Positions 47,102-56,768 of a stretch of DNA of 64,000 bases are shown in pieces. This DNA is from Chaetomium olivaceum. Taxonomy: Eukaryota; Ascomycota; Sordariomycetes; Sordariales; Chaetomiaceae. How positions within the stretch are numbered: position 1 is the stretch's first letter; each line of letters opens with the position of its first letter. The notes beneath the pieces were generated by a model. It saw only the letters and a program-made list of their open reading frames with translations, was not told where the DNA came from and made no database searches. Position numbers and translations under genes: made by a program. The DNA lies in the NCBI GenBank assembly GCA_039881045.1, contig JAYWVB010000058.1, forward strand, positions 124,001 through 188,000, given 5' to 3'.

Positions 47102-48809
47102 TTACCTATACCCTCCACCATTCCCCCAGTACCCATCGTTCCCCCTCGCGCCCTGACCCCCGTTCCCATACGCTTCATTCCCACCAGCATAGCCCTGATC
47201 ATGCCCACCGTCAGCACCGCCGTAGCCCCCATCGGTAGTGAAACTTCGCTGCGGCTGTGGCTGCGCTAGCTGCTGGTACCCGGGACCCGGCGAGCCCATG
47301 CGCGGGCTGGTGTAGCTGCGGTTAGGCTGCGCCAGGGTAGGGCTGCTCATGCCGCCCTGGTTGGGACCGGGGCTGCCGACACGGGGGGACTGGGCGCGGT
47401 CACCGAGGCGCGGGACGGGGCTGTGCGGGCTGTTGTTATTACCGGCAGCAGCGGCACCGGCAGCGGCGGCACCCCCGGCACCCCCGGCGGTCACGCCCAG
47501 GGAGGCGGCGGCGGCCGAGTCCCAGCGGTGGTCGAGCGGGGAGGCCGGGGTCTGTGCCTGGAGGTTGGGGGAGCCGGGCACGCTGTAGCCGTCCTCGTCG
47601 GTGAAGCCGTCCCGGCGCATCTCCTTGGCGTTGTACTCGTGCGCCTGCGTGCTTGAGGCAAAGCTGTCCGGGTCAACGCCGGCCTTGCGGAAACGCTCCA
47701 GCTCGAGCCGCTCGGCCTCGGCGCGGGCTTCGGCGGCCTTGGCTTCGCGGGCCCCGCGGCGCCGTTGCCGGATGCAGTAGAAGAGACCGGTGCAGAGAAG
47801 TAGGCCGAAGAAGCCCGCTACGCTGGCGTAGATGGCGATCTTGCTGCCGCTGGGGAGCTCGTTCCACTTATCGGAGAGGGACTTTTCGGGGGGTGCGTTC
47901 ATGACCTGACCTGCTTGACGGTCGAGTTGCCCCTGGACGTGGGTTAATTGGTCGGTTCTGACATGGCAAGATGCCTAAACAACACTTACTCGATGACCTT
48001 GATGCTCTCCACGAGCCCGTCTTATCCGTGTACTCGTACTCCTTCCCGCTGCTGTAGTCCTCGACGTAAGCGCTCTTGACGAACATGTCGAACGGCCCCT
48101 GAGTGTAGTCGGTGTCGCCGCCGGCCCACTCGCGGGTGCCCTTGGGCATCCTCGGGTCACCACCGGCCCAGATGCCGATGGACAGGCGCATCGGGGTCTG
48201 TGGGTAGTAGTACGTGTTGTTGGCGTCGTTGGGCACGAGGCGGCGGACCTTTGCCCCGTCGATGTAGAAGTCCAAAAAGTCCTTGGTCCAGATGGTGGTG
48301 TAATTGTGGAAGTCGTTTTGTACGCCGGCGGCCACCTGATGGTACTCGGCGTTGGGAATGTCAGGCATGAATCCCTTCCCGAAGTAGTTGCTCTGGGCGA
48401 TGGTCTCATTGCCGCCAAAGAACTCCCAGTCGATCTCGTCTAGGTTGTCGCTCAACATCATGATGGAGCTGATGACGCCGGTACCCTTGGAGGCCTTCAA
48501 GTGCACCTCGGTGCGACCCCAGAAGTAGTAGAACTTGGAACGGATTGTGGGCGAGTCTCCCATGTTGGTGATCCTGAAGCCTGCGCCGTTCTCGTTATCG
48601 TAGGTCACAGGGCGGACTGTTGTCTCCCAAATCTCGATGTTTGGTGTGCTGTTGAAGTTGAAGTTGGCCTCCATGCCGAAAGCAGGATTGGGCGGGCATG
48701 TCTTGTTCATGGGAAAGCAGTCGGTCGTGACCTGGGCGGCGACATTGCTGACGAGGGAGGACCACGCCAGCAGCGCGACGGCCGAGGCGGGCGTTGATGA
48801 TAGCCACAT
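47102..48809 (-). CDS. GH16 cell-wall transglycosylase (Crh-type) with membrane anchor, frame breaks
   Basis: Extracellular GH16 enzyme of the Crh kind that links chitin to beta-glucan; about 550 aa. Signal peptide to about residue 25 (SLVSNVAAQ), catalytic core with ExDxE motif DEIDWEFFGG, aromatic GSWE end. After the catalytic domain comes EKSLSDKWNELPSGSK, one membrane helix (IAIYASVAGFFGLLLCTGLF), a basic/charged cytoplasmic helix and a Gly/Pro/Ser-rich tail. Intron 47933-47989 (GTAAGT, ATTAAC, CAG). Two breaks: at 48009-48010 (TGG followed by AGAGC, where GAGAGC is expected) and near 47905-47911 between VKQV and the MNAPPEKS segment. One base added at each gives a total divisible by three; a 5-bp duplication (AGGTC) is an alternative reading of the second. 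Confidence 0.85.
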
Positions 48810-50272
48810 GGTGGTGGCTTCAATGGCTGTCTCGAGGAGTGGGTGTGCTTATCAACACAGTCGGTGATAAGCAGAACTGCTCGTCTAGAAAACAGAAATA
48901 AAAATGTGGTATTTGTCGTCAACGGTCAATGTTGCATGTCGATATTTCGCACGATGTCGCCAGGACTTCGGTGCGCTGAGCGGTAAAACCCGTAAACGGA
49001 AAATCGCTGTCAATTGCGAGATACAGAATCGAATCGAAAAGGTCGAGCGTTGTTGCAGTGCGAACGAAGGAGTGAATTCGCACGGCAGCAGCTTCGAGGC
49101 AGTTCGAGGCAGTTCGAGGTCTGAGTGAGTGAGTGTCGGTAGTTGCAAGTAAACACAAGAGTGAGATGTCTTGCTTCGAAATGAGTGAAGTGGTTCCAAA
49201 GGAGTGACTCGAGCGCCGAGGTGCAGTGATGGGCGCAATTGCACCAGAGGGGACTCGGAGGATGTCTCGAGGGGTCGATGACGACTGGAAAGAGCGAACA
49301 CAGCGATGGACACTGGCAGACCGCCGACTGAGTGCAGGGCAGAATTGAAGGGGTAAAAGGGGCGCCCCATGGAACGCAGGTACAGCTTGGAAACGGCTTG
49401 GCAGTCATACCCGAAGCGGGAAAGCCCGTCGTCCGCACGAGCCAGTTGCTGGGAGCCCCTGGATTCTGCGACGAGATCCGCACCGAAGCTGTCCAATTTG
49501 GGATAGTGTTTCCTTGGAGCAGCCAATTGAGTGGCAGCCGTTCCCCGAGGAGTTGTGCCGTGCCCTTGGCGCGTCCGGGAATGTCCATTGATGGCGATCC
49601 GGATCTTGCATTTTCTGCCGGATCATGAGGAAAAACGATCAAAAAGTTCCAGAAGAGCAATGTCGTCCCATCTGTTTTGGTTTTATTTTTAGTATACGAA
49701 TAACTCTCTGTTTACCTTCATTCTTCTATTTTTATTTGGTGGATTGTGGAAAGGTGGCCGGTGAGTTCAAGATCTCGAAATGCAACTTTGTTTTTCTGGG
49801 TTTCTTTCCTGTATTTCCCCATGCCAGGCTTGGCATTTGCATCTTTTTGCATGAAACGCTCGCGGGCAGCCCGACAGCGGATCCAACCTTAACACGGCTC
49901 TCTCGGATGTTGAAATCCACCCACAACGGGCAGACCCGCCGCACCGTTCTGCTGGAATCAGCAACCAATCGCGATGGGAATTGTCACAAAAGATCATGGG
50001 GAACATGAGTTGTGATGGTATTCCGAGCGCACATTGCCAATTCTTTCCCAAGCTTGAGCCAGGCACAAATACGAGAACACTGCCACAGCCAGAGACTGCC
50101 CTATCCTCAACTTTGTCAGTTTGTCCAACCGAAGAGACCCGGAGATGGTGCTATCGGTGCAAGACTCGAAACGAAATCAACAAATACCAAAACGAAATGG
50201 GGTTACTTTCGCACTCTCAATAATCATCTCTCAGCGTCACCCGACTACAACACAAACTCAAGGATAACCATC
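48810..50272. other. Intergenic, no gene seen
   Basis: About 1.5 kb upstream of the GH16 gene and downstream of the P450. ORFs of about 200 codons on the minus strand (48885-49526, 49010-49660) overlap and lack motifs. Contains the 10-bp repeat at 49093. Confidence 0.45.
49093..49119. repeat. 10-bp tandem repeat, 2.7 copies
   Basis: Unit ttcgaggcag at 49093-49102 and 49103-49112, followed by a partial third copy, about 290 bp upstream of the GH16 start. Followed by a short gagt repeat. Confidence 0.85.
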
Positions 50273-52102
50273 CTACTTCTCCGCCTCTGTCTCCCGCAGC
50301 GCCACCGACACCCACATGTCGGACTGGAAGAAGAGGTTGTAGTTGACGCTCTTCCACGGTTGCGCCGGCTTCACGAGCTGAAAGTCGAACTGGCGCAGCA
50401 ACTGGGTGGGGATAATTTATCAGCACAGCCCTCACCACTGCCGGAGGGGAGTTAAAAGTGAACTTACCTCACAAAAATCTTGTTCAGCTCCAAAAACGCA
50501 ATCATCTTGCCCGCGCACCCCCACCGCCCATACCCAAACGTCAGCTCCGCCACGCGGCGCATCTCAGCCCTGCGCTCACGGTCACCACTGGCCGCCGCCG
50601 CCGCGTCTGCCTCCAGCCAGCGCTCGGGGCGGAACACGTCGGCGTCCTCCCCAAACACGGCCCGGTTGCGGCCCGTCATGCAGAAGTTGGGCGAGATCAG
50701 CGTGCCGCCGGGCACGTGCTTGCCGTCGATGGTGTCGCCTTGGGGCGGGACGGTTTTGAAGGGCAGCCCGGTAAAGGGCGGGAAGAGCCGGAGGGTTTCG
50801 ATTATCACGGCCTTTTACGGGGGAGTGAATATGAGCCGTAGTGAACGGGGAGAAGGAGTGGTCGTGACTCACCTGCAGATACGGCATATCCTGGGCTTCG
50901 GCGCCGGTCACGGGGCTCGAGACCCGGCCCGAGCGGATGCCCGCGTCGATCTCGGCCTGCAGGGCCCGGTACGCCCGCGGCGTCGACATGAGGTAGAGCA
51001 TCGCCACCCGGATCGTCGTCGCCGTTGTGTCCGATCCCGCCATGATCTGGATCAGCGCCTCTGTCTCGCACTTACGCTGCGACAGGCCGTGCCGGATGAA
51101 GGAGCCCTGTGTTTTTGTGGTGGTGAGTATGGAGATTCTAGTTGTCAAGAGAGGATAGGGGGCACAAACTAGCATATCTTGCTGGTCTTTGGCATCCGCT
51201 CGTGCGAACCGTCTGCCCACGATCTCCCTGCCGGTGCTACGGTGGCTCTGTCAGTTTTGCATCTACGGGGACATTCTGGAAGGCGAAGAGACGCACGCCA
51301 TAAGTCTTCCGAACCCTTTCTTGTCTTGCGGCGACGGCCCGATCAGCCTGAGCAACAACGAAGACCCGAAGATGGCCCGGAGATAAGGGATAGCGGCAAT
51401 GGTGCAGGTCGTCGGTGCCACATCGTTGAGCATCTCGATGTGCCCGTGGATGTCCCGCTCCGCCTCGATAAGACCAAACTCCTCTCCGAAGGCGAGCTTG
51501 GCGATGGAGTCGAGCGTAAAATACTGCGCGATGGTGGCCAGGTCCAGCATCGGCTTCTGGTCCCCGGGTCTAACAGCGGCGTACTTGGTCCGGATCTTGC
51601 TCGTCAGTAGGTTTATTATTTGGTCGACGTCGTTTTCGAGGCCCGGGTTATCCTTTCCCGCGTACCCGGGCGCCGTTTGTGCCTTGAGCTTGTCGTGCTC
51701 AGCCGTATCGAGCACGTTCAGCATTGCGTCCTCGTACGGGTCGGCCGTGCTGAGCTTGTACCAGGCGGACCGAGTGTATTTGGACCGCGCCGCTGACGTG
51801 CGCCGGATCACGTCCGGATCGCTGGTCAGGAGCTCGTTCGGGCCGATGCGCACAGTCGACGATGGGCCAGTCCCGTACTTGGCTTCCGCCTCGGTCCATC
51901 GCTCGCCCATGCGGCCGCTGAGAGAGGCCTGGGCAATCCAGAGGTAGGAGAAGGAGGCTAGGAACGGGCCATTGAACTTGCGTAGACGCCACCAGGCGCG
52001 GACCGAGGATAGCACATAGGTGGCGATGGCGATCGCGCTGACTGCTAAGACCCACTCCCCAAAGGTAAGACCCGAGACGATTTCCCGGAGGAGTACTGCC
52101 AT
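50273..52102 (-). CDS. Cytochrome P450 monooxygenase (pisatin-demethylase-like)
   Basis: ER-anchored haem monooxygenase, 521 aa. Introns 51228-51296, 51107-51169, 50812-50872 and 50402-50472. N-terminal anchor GEWVLAVSAIAIATYVL; RIGPNELLTSDPDV as in pisatin-demethylase-like CYPs; I-helix AGSDTTATT; K-helix ETLR; FRPERW; haem-binding FGYGRWGCAG with its axial Cys. Start at ATG 52102; the frame is open further up only from a GTG. For the last intron, the GTGAGG donor at 50472 gives an in-frame join (NKIF then LLRQFDF). The stronger GTAAGT donor five bases downstream would give FVE-LLRQ, as homologues read, only if one G were added. The substrate is unknown. The adjacent genes do not suggest a biosynthetic cluster. 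Confidence 0.9.
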
Positions 52103-53189
52103 CCTGTGGCGTGCGGGGTACACAGCAGCGGACGACGATACCTATGGCGTTCTGTGTATCTCAGACTCCTGATCCAATCGAGACCGTCCTGTTAAGCCCG
52201 ACTTTCAAGATATGCTGGCGGCGCCGTGCAGATGCAGCCGTGAGTTTTGCTTCTGGGTGTCTAGTACATTATTACGGAGTAGAAGTTGGAACCCTTCAGA
52301 TTCAAAGTGGCACTTGATGCCTTTATTGCCTCTCCATCTCCCAGGGTAGCGTTAGAAGTAAACGGCGTAGCATCCATTAGGCGATCGGACGGAAGGGTCC
52401 AGTCGGGGGGCAGGAAACAAGACATCATCCCGTCCCAGCATTTCACCTGCCATTCGATTGGCTCATCCCCCGGCACCAAGTCTGCAGCCAGCTGGAATCG
52501 ACATGAATTGATTCGTGTCCGCACCCTACCGACGCATACGGGGTCATAAACCTGGTTTAGTAGTCAATAGTTCCTCGTGCCGTTAGTTAGCGCTCTGTGG
52601 GGGACTTCTCGTGGGGTTACCTTACTCTCCCTGCCATTTCTTCCCATGTAGGCAGTATTCCCAGTGACATTAGTTGCCTGATATGGTGACCGTGCCACTT
52701 AAAGTCATCCTTGTCGATAGTGTGTTATCAGGCAGGGAAATGCCACCACAACTCTTTTCTAGATGGTGTGCAGATCATTACGCCTAAATTGGCATATTAA
52801 ATAGTAAAGGTCTCTTCTATGATCTATCCTGGTCTAGCCTCGGATAATGCACTAGATCGATGTCGGATATCGCGACCAGCGGCCCGTCCTGCTCCTAATT
52901 TCGTGTTACCTCAAACATCGGGGGCAGTATGCTATCATAATTGGGGCACGGATTCAGGCCGCGGCCCCCAAAGTTGGGGATCAGGATTCGATGATGCAGC
53001 TTTGAGGAGAGCTAGCGAGATGTTGGGCTCCACTCCGGTTGGTTGGGTTTCTCTCGCCGGTGAGTCAGGGCCTCCAGTGTCAGCCGCCAGACTCCCGCCG
53101 CTATAAGTTTCGACTGAGCGTTTGTGATTCCCCGCGGTGTGCTGTGGTATAATACTCTTTGTGGATTTTACGCGCCGACCTTCAGTTAT
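52103..53189. other. Divergent intergenic region, no gene seen
   Basis: About 1.1 kb between the P450 (-) and the 479-aa orphan (+). A+T content rises from about 52560 to 52830. No ORF supported. Confidence 0.5.
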
Positions 53190-54695
53190 ATGACGACCAT
53201 GGCTGAAATCCAACGAACAACCTCAGCGGACGACCTCTTGGCCCCCTACATCCGCCTAACGCAAGCCGACAGGTTGCCACACCCCCCCCACGTCCGCCTC
53301 TGCATGGAAGCGCTACCGCGCCTATCGACCACGCTGCCCTATGACATCTCATTCTTCCTCCAGCGGGAGGACGATGATCCCAGGCACTGCATGGTCATTT
53401 GGAGCGAGGCCCTAGACATTCTCATTCCCTCCAACCTTCTCCTTTTCCACCACTCCACCGGAACCGATGGTCGTCCGGAGCTCCAGCGGGTAGATGTCGG
53501 GCCAGATCCAACGGTGGATCGGTACGTCTCGGACAGTCGCGGATGGCGTTGGGGTTCGGAGTCGGGATGGGGGTGGAGCTTCCGCCGGGCGGTAGGTCGC
53601 CGCGGATGGCGAGTTACAAGTTGCCGGAACGCTATCACAAGCTTCTTGTGCCTGGTGAAAGATATGAACTGCTTTATCCGGGGGGCGAAGCACGTGTGTG
53701 GGCGTGGGGTACTAAACGGGATCACTGGATGAAGAAGTTGAGCCTTCCTATCATGGGGTTGCGGAGCCCGGATGCGGAGGTGGAGGAGGAGCTGGCGAGG
53801 TTGGTCATGCCGGGCGGAAGTCGGCTGGGGTTTGTGGTCGAAACGGAGGCACGTCCTTGGCCTGGGCGGGAAGCACATGAGGCCAGCAAGGGGTTTGCGA
53901 GTGCGAATGATGCGGAGCGGGTTTGGCGATGGGGGGAAGCAGAGAAGAGACGCGCACCGGATTTGGTGAAGGCTTCCGAGAGAGTGTATGTGGCTTCCCT
54001 TCCCGTCTTACACCCTACAAACCCCGATTCTAACAACATAATATTGTGATAGACCGGGGACGCCTATTCTCACCGTCACCTTGGAGAGCCCTCAAGAGTT
54101 GACCTTGCATAAGTCCCGCTCGGGCAGCACGGCTTTTGAAGTGCAAGTCAAGGTGACTTACGAAGCCCCGGCATCGGAAAAGCCTATCACATTTCGTACG
54201 TCGTCTGATCTCTGGCCCACAGGGTCCGTTGGTCAGAGAAGTCAGCGCGAAGGCTATGAGCTCTACAAATACCACAAAGTGGACGAAGGTAGTGATGAGC
54301 AGGAATGGCAGATTTACGATGTCGAGGGGGAGGGGGGTTGCTCTTGGGGAGTATTTGATCCGGATGACCCGGATATCAAGGTCCACGTTCGAGACGATAT
54401 CGAGTTTATCAGCTTACGTCCAGGGGAGTCCTGGATAACGACATACCAGGTCCAAACGCTAACAGAGACAAGACTTTCAAATGATGTCAGGGTCGGCGAT
54501 AGATTCCGCTACCAGTTCCTAGGCGCAGTTAATGTCAATTGGTGGGACTGGGGTCATATCGAGAACGAGCATGCTGAGACGATTGTGGTCTTGCCGTTTT
54601 CGAGGGGCCGAGTAGTTGAGCCCGCGGACAATGGAGGGCGGCCGAGGCTGGTGGTGCCTGCTTCAAATCCTGTCGAGTTCCAAGTTGTAGGCTAA
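53190..54695 (+). CDS. Orphan protein of about 479 aa, one frame break
   Basis: I do not recognise the family. Start ATG 53190, or 53199 with the better context (GACCATGG). The N-terminal part (LLAPYIRLTQADRLPHPPHV) includes SFFLQREDDDPRHCMVIWSE. The frame breaks at 53541-53542: DRYVSDSR is followed, one base out, by MALGFGVGMGVELPPGGR; one more G in the GG would join them. Intron 53986-54052 (GTATGT, TTCTAAC, ATAG) links to exon 2, which reads PGTPILTVTLESPQELTL, contains FDPDDPDIKVHV, FISLRPGESW and DRFRYQFLGAVNVNWWDWG, and ends PVEFQVVG. The exon 2 segments look like beta-strands of a soluble beta-sandwich. No signal peptide or membrane helix. Probably cytosolic. Confidence 0.65.
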
Positions 54696-55153
54696 GGTAG
54701 GTAACAGAGGGAACTTTAGAGGGAACCCAATTGATCGTCCGGCTTTTTTAATCATTTGGCACATTATGTAAAGTACCTTATGATGTGTAAAGTTAACAGG
54801 GGTCATTTGAAGTCACTTCTTTTTACTGGGGATAAGCTGTGGCTCACTTTGTACTACTAAGTTTGAATTTAGGGTGCTCTTTTCTATAGATTGGTCTTTT
54901 TCTCGTCGATTGGGTTTCTATCTTTCTTGCTTTCCTCTTTTCCCGTTTTCTTTTCTTCTTTTCTTTTTCTCTTTTTTTCTCTTTTATTTCTCTTTTCCCT
55001 TGTCCCTCTTTTCAGTTATTTTCCATCTCAAGCGCCGGGCGTTTGCGCCCCACATGCAAGCGTTACGGGTGCCGCAATCACATCGCTCAGCGCGACTCGC
55101 TCGGCCGCTCAGCGCCATCACAATCGCCTTCAAGCATCCACACACGACTTGGT
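54696..55153. promoter_or_regulatory. Spacer with pyrimidine-rich promoter tract of the HNH gene
   Basis: About 460 bp. From about 54893 to 55020 the plus strand is almost entirely C/T, ending about 130 bp before the HNH start; CT-rich tracts near transcription starts are common in filamentous fungi. Confidence 0.5.
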
Positions 55154-55511
55154 ATGGACTCCACAACGACTGCCAGATTCCGGTCGCCTCTACCACCACC
55201 TCTTCCAGAAGAAACGACCTCAGCCACACAACAACAGCGTACCATCTCCTTTCGCCACCCTGGGTACCCAGACATCGGGCCAAACCTGGTTTCGTTAGAC
55301 GCGGTCGACGACGAGCTCGGGGCGGGCATCGACTACGACACCGCCCTGGTCGCCTGTGGAATTGTTGCTTGCAACAGCTGGTCGGAGAGCTGGTTTGGTG
55401 TAAAAGACAGTTCGGGCGCCAGTAGCGTCTTCCGTGCCGTTCCAAGGCCTCAGGACGGTGTTCTCCGGGAATCCATCTACTACTTCTTCATCAATCAGAA
55501 CCAGCGCGAAC

Positions 55512-55525
55512 AATATCCCGTGATC
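55512..55525. repeat. Target-site duplication, left copy
   Basis: aatatcccgtgatc, identical to 60360-60373. It belongs to the HNH coding sequence and directly precedes the 5' end of the LINE. Confidence 0.93.
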
Positions 55526-55526
55526 G

Positions 55527-56768
55527 GGAGGGCTTACGGCAGCCCACCTACAGAAAGTAGTTACGGAGGCGGTCCAGGCTGCCGTGGGACCCAACCGGAG
55601 TGCGACACAGGGCCGTTCGTGGGCTGCAGTGGCCGCAGGGCCCGGGCAAGGCTTGCAAGCTCAACCTACGAAAATCATCCCCCAGAGGGCCGACCGGGAG
55701 CTACTAGTGCGGGGAGCCAACGTGTCAGCCGACCTTGCACAAAGGTCCCCAGTCGAAATCATCCAGGCCATCAACCAAGCCTCAACTAAGCAGGGAGCTA
55801 TTGCAGCCCGGAAGCTCCCTAGCGGGGACACAGTGGTAACGTTCAACGACTCGAACACCAAAAGCTGGCACTCCAACAATACCCAGTGGATTCAACAAGC
55901 CTTCGGGGAGCAGGCTAAAGAGGCTGGCAGAACTTACGCAGTGCTGGTGAAGGGCCTGAGGAAGGCCGACCTACAGGGTACTACGGAGGAGGTGTTCGGG
56001 GGAGAACTAGGCCTTTGGTCAGTGGACAAGGTCAAGTTCAGAGTCCCAACCAACCCAGGGTTTACCAGGGCGACGGCACTAGTTGCCCTTAGAGACCAAG
56101 AGGAGGCTCGGAAGGCCTGTGACCAGGGGATAATCTGGAACGCTCAGCTACTCGACTGCGAGCCCTACTGGGCAATGCTGGAACCGAAACAGTGCTTCAA
56201 GTGTTGGAAATGGGGCCACATACAGAGGTTTTGCCAGAAAGAGGCCCTGTGTGGGAGGTGTGGTACGGGGGCCCATGGGGAGGGCGGGAGGGCCGGGGAG
56301 GCCCTCTGCCCTACCCAGCAGGGTCAGGTGCCCTGTAAGTGCCCCTGCTGCGGAGGAAGGCACCCGGGCTGGGCCAAGGAGTGCCCGGGAAGGGCCAGGG
56401 CCAAGAAGGAGGCGAGAGAGGCATACCAATACCGACCAAGGGTGTTCGAGCCAGCTCGGACAGCAGCTGCGGAGCCTATAACAGCACCAAGATCAGCATT
56501 CACCTACGAGAAGGCCCGACCACAGGAGGAGGAGTATGGATTTCTGGGAGTCGGGGCAAAAAGGCCACGGCTGGGCAGAGGCCGGCCAACGTTGATTTCA
56601 GTGGCTGGAAGGGACCCCTCCCAAAGCCGGATTAGCCTTGGTTCAGGGGGGATATTCGGAGCTATCCAGCCCACCCAGCCCACTCAGCCCACCCAGCCTA
56701 CCCAGCCTACCCAGCCTACCCAGCCGCCGAACAGGCCCAACCAGCTGAAGACGCAACTATGGAAATTA
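55527..56768 (+). CDS. LINE ORF1 (Gag-like, zinc knuckle), 5' end missing
   Basis: RNA-binding ORF1 protein. Open from the element's first base in the frame reading LTAAHLQKVVTEAVQ and then WAAVAAG, a common Tad-type ORF1 opening. The middle holds VEIIQAINQAS and a region resembling the ORF1 RNA-binding fold. Zinc knuckles: CFKCWKWGHIQRFC (C-X2-C-X4-H-X4-C), then CGRCGTGAH and CPCCGGRHPGWAKEC. A Pro-Thr-Gln repeat tract follows. No stop separates it from ORF2: the frame runs directly into MKIRVLLWNTEG. Either the intervening stop was lost to a one-base change or this copy encodes a fused polyprotein. Confidence 0.8.
56670..56723 (+). repeat. 9-bp tandem repeat (Pro-Thr-Gln) x6 in the LINE
   Basis: Six copies of a 9-bp unit (cccacccag and variants with T at positions 3 or 6), encoding (PTQ)6 between ORF1 and ORF2. 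Prone to length change. Confidence 0.9.

Noticed and set aside
47102..52102. GH16, P450 and neighbours as a secondary-metabolite cluster
   Set aside because: No polyketide, peptide or terpene synthase, and no cluster regulator, is present nearby.
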